From Chitinophaga lutea (GTDB taxonomy: Bacteria; Bacteroidota; Bacteroidia; Chitinophagales; Chitinophagaceae): a stretch of 64,000 bases of DNA. The notes beneath the pieces were generated by a model. The model worked only from the letters and a program-made list of their open reading frames with translations, was not told the DNA's origin and made no database searches. Positions 1 to 6,698 of the stretch are shown here, one piece after another. The position numbers were made by a program, and so were the translations under genes. Location of the stretch: positions 1-64,000 of the forward strand of contig NZ_RPDH01000002.1 of assembly GCF_003813775.1 (NCBI RefSeq), given 5' to 3'. Each line of letters begins with the position of its first letter. Positions within the stretch are counted from its first letter, which is position 1.

Positions 1-168
1 ACAAAATCAAAAGGCGCCTTCCAATCCGAAGACGCCCTAATGAAACTTTTATTCCTCGTTCAGGAAAATATCTGCGCTAAGTGGAACAAACCGGTTCACA
101 ACTGGAATCAGACGCTTGCTCAACTATCTTTTATTATCTTTGGGGACAGGCTCAAACTCAATCTCTAA
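1..168 (+). CDS. IS256-family transposase, C-terminal fragment (cut by window edge)
   Basis: From base 1 the frame is open for 55 codons and ends in TAA at 166-168. The peptide has the end of the mutator-type (IS256) transposase pattern: a TKSKGAF stretch, then DALMKLL, a KW followed by P-V-x-N-W (residues 27-35), Q-L-S-F-I-I-F and a terminal GDRL. In this family these residues follow the DDE catalytic core, so only the last tail of the enzyme is visible. The start lies outside the window. It is called by motif resemblance without alignment; the ordered run of several family signatures makes chance unlikely. Confidence 0.8.
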   Translation, partial: TKSKGAFQSEDALMKLLFLVQENICAKWNKPVHNWNQTLAQLSFIIFGDRLKLNL

Positions 169-207
169 CAAACTGACACACTTTATGTAATACTACCTGA
201 GACTATT
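169..207. mobile_element. Probable right end (terminal inverted repeat) of the IS256-like element
   Basis: Just after the transposase stop comes a stretch containing acacactttatgtaatact followed by acc. IS256-family ends usually look like this: a CACxxTT core and a terminal ACTACC-like tip. The outer boundary is probably near 206. The left end and the target-site duplication cannot be seen because the element runs off the window. Confidence 0.5.
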
Positions 208-238
208 ACAAATCGAAGTAAATCCAAAGGAACAATCC

Positions 239-1030
239 TCACCCAACCCTCAACACCATCCCGGCCCCCTGTTTCGCATTACCCCAAATCCCCCCGTCCG
301 GCTCCGGTGAGCCCATCTGAATGCCTATCGCTAACATCAGCGTTTCGTCTTCAGCTGCCGCATGCGGCAGCTGCATCGTGATCGTCTGCCGGTCTGTGGG
401 CTGTGTCAGATGCACCCAGGGTGTTTCGGCGCTTTCGCGGCTTCTCGGGTACGGGCACCGCTGGTAGTCCCATTGAGGATCGTGCATAAAGTCCTGGATA
501 GGGCCGAAACTGAACACCAGCCGGTAGTACGACGCCTTCCACGGCGAAAACAGGTTCATCCCGGGCATGAGCGGCGGTATTTCGATGGTGGCCGTACCCC
601 TTTCCCGGTCGATGGAAGCATGCAGCGGCTGGCGGATGATGCCGCCGAAAGGGTGAGCGCGGTTGAGTTGAAACCCTTCCAGCAGGAACCGGTACCGTGA
701 AATCCGGATGTTTCGTTCCCCGCGATTGCCGGTGTCGCATTTGAGCTGGATTTTTTTCATGATGGCGGTCAGGGGCGGAAAGACGTTATAATCCGCCAGC
801 CGGGCCACGGGGTGTAGCTGGTCGTGGATGTAGGCGGCGACCTTTGCACAGCCGGAAAATTCCACGTTGTTCTGCCGGGTCCGCTCGAACTCGGGGGCTT
901 TTTTGATTCTTTTCTTCGATACCCCGCCTTTCCTGCGGACAATAATGCGGTCGATGCCGGGGAGGCGGTAGTAAGTAAAGTCACCAACGGTGCCGGTAAA
1001 CTGTGTAGCGTTCGGATCAAGGAATCCCAT
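239..1030 (-). CDS. Hypothetical protein, about 263 aa, function unknown
   Basis: A soluble-looking protein starting MGFLDPNATQFTG; I prefer this ATG at 1028-1030 to one eight codons upstream because MGFLDPN looks like a natural N terminus. There is no signal peptide or membrane segment. A basic segment (RRKGGVSKKRIKK, residues about 32-44) and an Arg-rich middle are visible, and the C-terminal half has alternating hydrophobic strands. I do not recognise a family with certainty. Proteins of this kind are common as lone hypothetical genes in Chitinophagaceae. It ends 32 bp from the insertion-sequence end, so the element may have landed just behind it. Confidence 0.6.
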   Translation of the reverse strand: MGFLDPNATQFTGTVGDFTYYRLPGIDRIIVRRKGGVSKKRIKKAPEFERTRQNNVEFSGCAKVAAYIHDQLHPVARLADYNVFPPLTAIMKKIQLKCDTGNRGERNIRISRYRFLLEGFQLNRAHPFGGIIRQPLHASIDRERGTATIEIPPLMPGMNLFSPWKASYYRLVFSFGPIQDFMHDPQWDYQRCPYPRSRESAETPWVHLTQPTDRQTITMQLPHAAAEDETLMLAIGIQMGSPEPDGGIWGNAKQGAGMVLRVG

Positions 1031-1554
1031 AGTGATAGCTTTAGGGTGAAACAATAGGAACTGAATTTAACACTATTTCCTGGACCTACTAACAAGCTAT
1101 TTCCCACCTAGTTAGTTCCTTCTTTTAAAAGAAGGAATCAATAAGGGATAGAGTAGGGCGGAACAAGGAAGGAACAAGGGCTCAACCCTCTGTAAATACA
1201 ATGTCAATAAAGCTTTTGACCTACTTCGAGGTTTGTTATACCATAGAACAGGCGTTGAGCGAGAAAATCCTGCAATCGGATTGACTTGCCTGGAATTAAT
1301 ATATTGTGAGTAATTCTGTAAAATTCAGGCATATTTTAAGGTAATATGAAATTAAAATCAATAAATATCAATCAAAACTCAATAAAAACCGTATTTTACA
1401 AACAATAAATGTGGATAGAAATAATTATAATATAATTACATTCTTCACCTGAAAACCGGAGGGAGCCCAGCGGACCATTATCCTGCATGTATGTGAAAGC
1501 CGCGACGGATCCCTCCACTTTTCAGGCGCCAACAGTCCTAAAATATCGAGAGTC
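1031..1554. other. Intergenic region between divergent genes
   Basis: About 520 bp without a convincing gene. It turns AT-rich after about 1290, holds a perfect 22-bp palindrome at 1116-1137 and a short direct repeat GGAACAAGG twice at about 1158-1179. A 27-codon frame starting at ATG 1201 is too short to support. Confidence 0.5.
1116..1137. repeat. Perfect 22-bp palindrome
   Basis: The left half TTCCTTCTTTT is followed directly by its exact reverse complement with no spacer. With no loop it is a poor terminator and looks more like a dimeric protein binding site. It lies 86 bp upstream of the hypothetical gene that starts at 1030. Confidence 0.7.
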
Positions 1555-2418
1555 ATGATTAGTGTTACTGCCGCCATGCAGCAAATAGCGGCCTGCCGGA
1601 CAAGCTGGGGAACAGAACAGGTGCAGCCGGAACAAGCTACAGGCAGGGTGATCTCCGAAGCGCTCACCGACCAGGAAGGAAATAAACTGCTCGATACCGG
1701 TACCCGCATCAATTTTCAGCACCTGGCCCTGCTCGTGTCCGCGGGCATCCGCCAGCTGAAGGTGCACCGCCCGCCGCGCGCGGCGATACTGACGGTGGAA
1801 GGAGATACGGCGAACAACTTCACTATCGCCGGGCTGCTCGAACAAAACGGCATCATTCCGGAAACAAACGAGCGGGCCACGGGGCCGAAAAAACTGGAGG
1901 CGGCGATGAAAGAAGCGCTGGAAACGGACCTGCTCGTCATCTGCGGGGAAGAAGGGGTGCACAAGGTATTGCAGGAGCTTGGGGTGGAACAGGTGTTCCA
2001 CAAAGTTCGGGCGAAGGCGCTCAAATCTTTCTGGCTGGGTTACAGCCCCACCAAAACGAGGGTCATGGTGTTCCCGGCGAACACCTTCTCGGTGCAGGTA
2101 GGCGGCAAGCTCTTCCTGGAGTCGTACATCCGGGCATGCTGGCAGCTGCCGGCCGTGCGGCCCTGGTTGCTGCCTTTCATGGAGAACCGGTCGGCGGTGA
2201 GCTCGTTCGATGAATTTGTGCCGGCCATGATGGTGAACAAAAACGGCCTGAAAATCAAAGGGCTTCACTTTCCCAAAACCGCGGAACTGGCGGCGGCCGC
2301 ACAGGCGCATGGCTTCATTTACCACAGCACCGACGCGGGCAGCCTGGAGCCGGGCTCACTCGTGCCGTTCTATCCCTGGGTGGAAGGGGTGTCGCCGGCG
2401 GTCAACGGGCAACACTAA
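1555..2418 (+). CDS. Shortened MoeA-like protein (molybdopterin molybdenumtransferase relative)
   Basis: MoeA inserts molybdenum into molybdopterin and is usually about 400 aa; this protein is 287 aa. Family landmarks are present: ISVTAAMQQI at the start, ATGRV at 28-32, DTGTRI at 47-52, HRPPRAAIL at 71-79 and FHKVRAK at 148-154. The segment that should hold SAMDGYA and all of domain II, between GRV and TGTRI, is missing; only about 15 residues remain. Active-site motifs are also altered: GGVSxGDYD appears as CGEEGVHK (130-137), PGKP as ALKS (155-158) and GLPGNP as VFPANTF (172-178). No other molybdenum-cofactor gene is nearby. It is probably not catalytic; a repurposed binding role is inference. 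Its 3' end is duplicated downstream. Confidence 0.65.
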   Translation: MISVTAAMQQIAACRTSWGTEQVQPEQATGRVISEALTDQEGNKLLDTGTRINFQHLALLVSAGIRQLKVHRPPRAAILTVEGDTANNFTIAGLLEQNGIIPETNERATGPKKLEAAMKEALETDLLVICGEEGVHKVLQELGVEQVFHKVRAKALKSFWLGYSPTKTRVMVFPANTFSVQVGGKLFLESYIRACWQLPAVRPWLLPFMENRSAVSSFDEFVPAMMVNKNGLKIKGLHFPKTAELAAAAQAHGFIYHSTDAGSLEPGSLVPFYPWVEGVSPAVNGQH

Positions 2419-2552
2419 ACGATTCAACGGGATGTGTCTGTCTCACGAGGCGCTGTCCTTCGTCAACGGCCAACATTAAACGATCCAACCGGAACTCATA
2501 TATCTATCCCGAGAGGTGTCGCCCTCCGTCAACAGACAATACCAGGCGACTA
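2389..2552 (+). repeat. Tandem decayed copies of the MoeA-like gene's 3' end
   Basis: The gene ends in gtcaacgggcaacactaa at 2401. Near-identical words start at 2462 (gtcaacggccaacattaa) and 2528 (gtcaacagacaatacc), so the spacing is 61 and 66 bp. The first copy keeps the stop codon and the downstream acgatccaac; the second has lost the stop. The preceding words (gtgtcgccggcg, gcgctgtccttc, ggtgtcgccctcc) also align. Confidence 0.8.
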
Positions 2553-2573
2553 TTATCAACCAATATCAAAAAA

Positions 2574-2598
2574 GGGTGCCGCTTCCGCAGCGGCACCC
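2574..2598. terminator. Hairpin terminator between convergent genes
   Basis: A perfect 10-bp stem, GGGTGCCGCT and AGCGGCACCC, encloses a 5-base loop. It is preceded by six A residues and followed by ttcgatttt, so it can act for both the MoeA-like gene and the PorP gene coming from the other side. Confidence 0.75.
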
Positions 2599-2661
2599 TT
2601 CGATTTTATGGAAAAGCTGAAAAAACGATTCGTATTGCTTTGACCCGGTGGGTGTCCGGAA

Positions 2662-2884
2662 AATTTCCACATTGGTATCGGTACCCGTAAAGCGCCGCCG
2701 CTATCTCACCGTCCTGATCTTTATCTGCAATCCAATGCTTTGTGGTCCCGGTGATTATTCATGTCCGTTACCTTGGCAGCCTGAGCTTTATCTCTTACGT
2801 TCACTTCTATGCTGTCCGTTACCTCGGCAGCCTGCTTTCTCCCCAATCCAACGTACATACCTCTACGCCGCATCCACGCACCTC
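2662..2884 (-). repeat. Tandem decayed copies of the PorP gene's 3' end
   Basis: Read on the minus strand, the gene ends GGATTGGGGATTAAGATC then AGGCTGTTCAGGTAA. Related words follow downstream at about 2812-2850 (GGATTGGGGAGAAAGCAGG, then CTGCCGAGGTAA), 2762-2795 (AGATAAAGCTCAGGCTGCC, then AAGGTAA) and 2700-2735 (GGATTGCAGATAAAGATCAG, then a TAG). A fourth remnant at 2662-2690 matches the tccacattggt word of the coding tail. Units are about 50-65 bp long and increasingly decayed. Confidence 0.7.
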
Positions 2885-3805
2885 TTACCTGAACAGCCTG
2901 ATCTTAATCCCCAATCCAAAATTCGCATCCACATTGGTTTTAGGCCCGGACGTCTGGGAGGTATAGCTCGCCTGCACTTCAATGGAGTTCTTGAACTGGA
3001 AGCCCACCCCGGCCGACACGGCATTGTTGGTATGGTACATCGCGAACATATTGACGGTGTTGCGGTAGAAGTTCACCTTCGCGCCCACATCACCCACCGG
3101 CTTGTAGCCTTTCACCCCGCGGAATGCCACCAGCGGTTCGATGGAATTGATCTGCGGGCATTTGGTGCCGAGTTTGTAAGACGCGGCCACGAAGAAGCTG
3201 GGTGTGCTGCGGGGCTCCACCTCGTCGCTGTTCCTGAACGTGCGGGTGATGTTCGGCAGGGAGGCCTGCAGGGTCAGTTTGTCGTTCGTATAGGCGATCC
3301 CGAAATCGGCCTGGAACTCGCTGCCCTTTTTGTTGAACGCCTCCACATAGGGGTCCTGTGGCATGTTTTTGCGTTTCTCGATGTGGCGGTTATCGATCGC
3401 GCCGGTCAGGCCGATGTGCAGGGATTCGTTGTCGTCTTCACTCAGCCGCAGATGATAGGCATAGGTGAGGGCCACCCGGTTTTGTTTGAGAGGACCGGCC
3501 TGGTCGTTGAACACGGTCAGACCGATGCCCATCTTTCTGCCCAGCCGGTAATCGCCGGTGAGCGCGAACGTTACGGGAGCGTCGGGTACTTCTTTCCATT
3601 GTTTGCGGTAACCGACGTTGATGCTCAGCCCGGAATCGGCGCCGGCCATCGCAGGGTTGGCGAGGTAGCGGTTCTGGAAATAGGAGATCATCAGCGGGTC
3701 CTGCGGGGGCATGGTTTTGTCGAAGCCCTGTGCGTGAAGCAGAACTGGCATTAAAGCCATGCAAGTCATTAATAATAAACGGGGAGTAAAAAATCTTTTC
3801 ATCAA
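2885..3805 (-). CDS. PorP/SprF-family type IX secretion membrane protein
   Basis: 306 aa with a signal peptide (MMKRFFTPRLLLMTCMAL up to LLHAQ). The mature protein opens with PLMISYFQNRYLANPAMAG, the family signature in which a tyrosine-rich stretch is followed by NPAxAG. The rest is a series of amphipathic beta strands ending in a terminal aromatic-basic strand (KIRLFR), which fits an outer-membrane barrel. Family members sit in the outer membrane and help secrete or anchor type IX cargo, usually one encoded next to them. No cargo gene is adjacent here, so its partner is unknown. It is transcribed away from TamL across a 580-bp gap that contains 90-bp repeats. Confidence 0.85.
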   Translation of the reverse strand: MMKRFFTPRLLLMTCMALMPVLLHAQGFDKTMPPQDPLMISYFQNRYLANPAMAGADSGLSINVGYRKQWKEVPDAPVTFALTGDYRLGRKMGIGLTVFNDQAGPLKQNRVALTYAYHLRLSEDDNESLHIGLTGAIDNRHIEKRKNMPQDPYVEAFNKKGSEFQADFGIAYTNDKLTLQASLPNITRTFRNSDEVEPRSTPSFFVAASYKLGTKCPQINSIEPLVAFRGVKGYKPVGDVGAKVNFYRNTVNMFAMYHTNNAVSAGVGFQFKNSIEVQASYTSQTSGPKTNVDANFGLGIKIRLFR

Positions 3806-4011
3806 ATATCAATTAGGTACAGGAAAATGAATGGGTCAAATCAAGTCGGACAGCAAATATAGAATATAATTTAAATTAAACAAAAACATTAATATGAATA
3901 AAAGTGAATGGGAGTAAGGGTTCTGGCGAATAACGGATTGGTTTTTAATCACAAAAAAAGAGCAGTTGAATAACTGCTCCAGCTGAAAAATCTTTAAAAA
4001 TATGGAGGAAA
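3806..4011. other. AT-rich intergenic stretch upstream of the PorP gene
   Basis: About 200 bp of AT-rich DNA that should hold the PorP promoter. At 3951-3986 there is a short hairpin, gagcagttgaataactgctc, which could end transcription coming from the tamL side. Nothing that looks coding was seen. Confidence 0.4.
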
Positions 4012-4281
4012 GGGCGACGTAACGGTCATAATGAGCCTGGTTGATGCTTCAATCCCGGCATTACACCCCGGTATTTGCCCTCCGGGAAGGCAATGAAAAA
4101 AGGACGATGTAACGGTCATAATGAGGTCGATTGATACTTCGATCCCGGCATTGCACCTCGATATTTGCCCTCCGGGAAGGCAATGGGAAAAGGGCGACGT
4201 AACGGTCATAATGAGATCGGTTGATGCTTCAATCCCGGCATTGCACCATGATATTGTGTCTACGGTCAAAGGCAACAGGAA
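4012..4281. repeat. 90-bp tandem repeat, three units
   Basis: The word aacggtcataatgag occurs at 4021, 4111 and 4201, an exact 90-bp spacing. Units 1 and 2 run through aatcccggcatt and tttgccctccgggaaggcaatg; unit 3 starts to diverge from about 4248 but keeps a ggcaacaggaaa end. Because 90 is divisible by three, frames stay open on both strands, but neither has a start context or plausible composition. I read it as non-coding. Confidence 0.85.
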
Positions 4282-4387
4282 AGAGCGCCGCCTCAGGCTT
4301 TCAGCTGCGATTTTGAATGGAACCTTCACCCAACAGACGGCCGGGCAGGAATAGGCCGCTATGCTGGGCACAACGGGGTCGAAAACC

Positions 4388-6694
4388 CTAAAACGGATAC
4401 CCGATCGCGATATTCAAAATCAGGTTCTCCTTCCGCCATTTCCCGTCCCCGAATGCAATCTGGTTAATGACCCAGCGTTCCCCCTGGGGCAGCCAGGGTT
4501 TCCGCAGCGGGAAAGCGATGTCGAACCGCACCAGCAGGATGGACGCATCTATCCGCAATCCCAACCCGGCGCCGACGGCGATCTCTTTTACGAAGCGGTT
4601 AAAGGCGAACACTTTCGCCTGCGCGGTATCGGGGGCTTTGCCCAGCCAGATATTACCGGCATCCACGAAGGCGGCGAGTTCAAGTAAATTGTTCGGCTTG
4701 TAGCGCAGCTCGGTGTTGAATTCGAGTTTGATGTCCCCGGCGGCGTTGGCCAGCAACAGGTTGCCGTCAGGCAGGGTATCGCGGTAAGATCCCGGGCCCA
4801 ACGCCCTGGCGCGGAAAGCGCGGATGCTGTTGCTACCGCCGGTGAAAAACTGCTTCACGAAGGGCAGCGTGGGAGGAGGCAGGGTGTCGGGATTTTTCCC
4901 ATAGGCGAAACCGTAACCGGCAAACAATCGGTTCACCCAGCGCAGGTTATCGCCCAACCGCCAGTAATGCCGGCCATCTACATTCACCCGGATGTACTGG
5001 GAGATCTCGTTGTTGAAGATGCGCTTCACCCCGTCGCCGGACTTCGGCACCACCAGCCCGGCGAGGTTGCCGGCGAGGTCGATATTAAACAATCCGAAGA
5101 AACTGTGATATTTCGCGGGTGATTGATTATTAAAGGTTAAGGTGTAGTTACTTCCTAAAATGAATTGTTTGGAAATGGACTGCGCCAGGGCGGGATCCTG
5201 CTTCTTTTGTTTCAGAAACTCCTCGGACTCATTCCCGGGCAGCACATAGGTGATCGCCACAGGGAACAGTTGGTGATCGATGTAACGCGTCTGTTTCCAC
5301 AAATACCCGTACAGCCCGGTAAACGCGTTCAGGTTGTAGAGGTTCGGCCGGTTGAGCAGTTCGTACCCCAGACTGAACCTCGTTTTCGGCACGTACGGCG
5401 TGCGGGGATTGAACTTGATAATGGGCGTATAAAACCGCGGCATGGTGATGGCCACCTCGGCATTGGCGCTGTAAGCGTTGGTCGACAGCTGCGTGGTCTT
5501 CCCGCCCACCTGTGTTTCAAAGCCACCGCCCAGGTTAATTTCCAGCAAATTGGCCTTCCGCTGGAAGTTCCGGTTCCTGGCGGAAATCTTCACCTGCGAT
5601 CCCACGAACCCGTTCGACTTGGAGGTGCCGGACACTTCGAATTGCAGCGACCGCTTGGGATAGGGGGTCAGGAAAAAACGGGCGAACAGCAGGGCACTGT
5701 CGCGCACGGGCCTGAAGTTGCCGCGCACGAACTTGAACGTACCGAGGTTCACCAGCCTTTGCAGGGTAATATTGTGGGAACTTATCCGGTACAGGCTGTC
5801 ACGCTGCAAAAACACGCTCCGGTCGAATACGATGGGCTTATAGAGCGAATCGGGGTCGATGATGGTGAAGTTCTGGTATTTGACGCCGGGGGTGTTCCGC
5901 TGCACGCTGTCTTTGGTCAGGTCGTAATTGGTGTAGAGCTCCACCTCCTTCATCCAGTACTGCCGGATGGCGGTGGCGGGGGTATTGGGCTTCAGCCGCA
6001 CGTACAGGTCTACCTGGCCTTTCAGCGTACTGTCGATCTGTACGAGCATGTAATCCGGCGTGAAATAATAAAAACCCTCTTCTTTCAGATGGTCGTGTAT
6101 CCGTTCGCGTTCGGCCTTGATACGGTCGAGACTGAAATTGTCGCCTGGCTTCAGTAAAGTTCTCCGGGTGTTTTTCATGATCTCGCGGGCCAGCACGCCG
6201 GTGTCGGTATCGAACCGCACCCGGTGGATGGTGTACCGGTGGTTGGGCGTGGCGGTAAACTCCACGCTGGCCTTTTTCTTCCCTTTATTTTTGATCTCAT
6301 GGGTCACTTCGGACTGGAAATACCCGTTGTCTTCGAGATAGCTGTTCAGGATATCGTCGTTCCGGTCTGCATTCAGCTGGCTGAGCAGCACGGGCGGCTC
6401 GCCCCATTTTTTGCGCAGCAGGTAATTGAGGCCTTTGCCTTTCGGTTCTTTCCCGAGGTTGTACAGCCATAATTTAAACGGCATGCCGAGGAACTTGCGG
6501 TTGGGGGTGGGGCGCACCCTGCTGTCCATCGCGCTTTTAAGATCGCTGTAATCCTTCGGTTTTTTCTTTTCCGTCCATTTGATCTCGTGGCCGGTGTACA
6601 GGCGGTCGCCCTCCGGCACGGTGCGGGTGGTGGAACAGGCTGCCCATACTGCCAGCAGCCCCATTAGTAAAAGATATCGTGCAAATGTCTTCAT
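4388..6694 (-). CDS. tamL: TamL-like outer-membrane assembly lipoprotein (BamA/Omp85 superfamily)
   Basis: 768 aa from the ATG at 6692-6694, chosen because it gives a clean lipoprotein signal, MKTFARYLLLMGLLAVWAAC with the lipobox cysteine at residue 20; an upstream ATG would bury this signal. The N-terminal half has POTRA-like segments (for example GVLAREIMKNTRRTLLKPGDNFSLDRIKAERERI, written here in part only as GVLAREI...ERERI), and the C-terminal half is a 16-strand-type barrel (surface antigen family) ending in NILNIAIGYPF with a terminal Phe. In Bacteroidota, TamL pairs with TamB to assemble outer-membrane proteins. It starts 4 bp after the tamB stop, so the two genes form an operon with tamB first. 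Confidence 0.9.
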   Translation of the reverse strand: MKTFARYLLLMGLLAVWAACSTTRTVPEGDRLYTGHEIKWTEKKKPKDYSDLKSAMDSRVRPTPNRKFLGMPFKLWLYNLGKEPKGKGLNYLLRKKWGEPPVLLSQLNADRNDDILNSYLEDNGYFQSEVTHEIKNKGKKKASVEFTATPNHRYTIHRVRFDTDTGVLAREIMKNTRRTLLKPGDNFSLDRIKAERERIHDHLKEEGFYYFTPDYMLVQIDSTLKGQVDLYVRLKPNTPATAIRQYWMKEVELYTNYDLTKDSVQRNTPGVKYQNFTIIDPDSLYKPIVFDRSVFLQRDSLYRISSHNITLQRLVNLGTFKFVRGNFRPVRDSALLFARFFLTPYPKRSLQFEVSGTSKSNGFVGSQVKISARNRNFQRKANLLEINLGGGFETQVGGKTTQLSTNAYSANAEVAITMPRFYTPIIKFNPRTPYVPKTRFSLGYELLNRPNLYNLNAFTGLYGYLWKQTRYIDHQLFPVAITYVLPGNESEEFLKQKKQDPALAQSISKQFILGSNYTLTFNNQSPAKYHSFFGLFNIDLAGNLAGLVVPKSGDGVKRIFNNEISQYIRVNVDGRHYWRLGDNLRWVNRLFAGYGFAYGKNPDTLPPPTLPFVKQFFTGGSNSIRAFRARALGPGSYRDTLPDGNLLLANAAGDIKLEFNTELRYKPNNLLELAAFVDAGNIWLGKAPDTAQAKVFAFNRFVKEIAVGAGLGLRIDASILLVRFDIAFPLRKPWLPQGERWVINQIAFGDGKWRKENLILNIAIGYPF

Positions 6695-6698
6695 GTCG

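Noticed and set aside
1201..1284. 27-codon frame starting at ATG 1201
   Set aside because: Too short, with no ribosome site or context; likely chance.
2434..2643. A 69-codon plus-strand frame after the MoeA-like gene
   Set aside because: It lies in the duplicated gene tails and terminator; its peptide merely repeats SRGAVLRQ-like words created by the DNA repeat.
4012..4281. CRISPR array
   Set aside because: Only three units, 90 bp long with no short conserved repeat alternating with unique spacers, and no cas genes.
3994..4371. Open frames on both strands across the 90-bp repeat
   Set aside because: They exist because 90 is divisible by three; composition and start context do not support coding.
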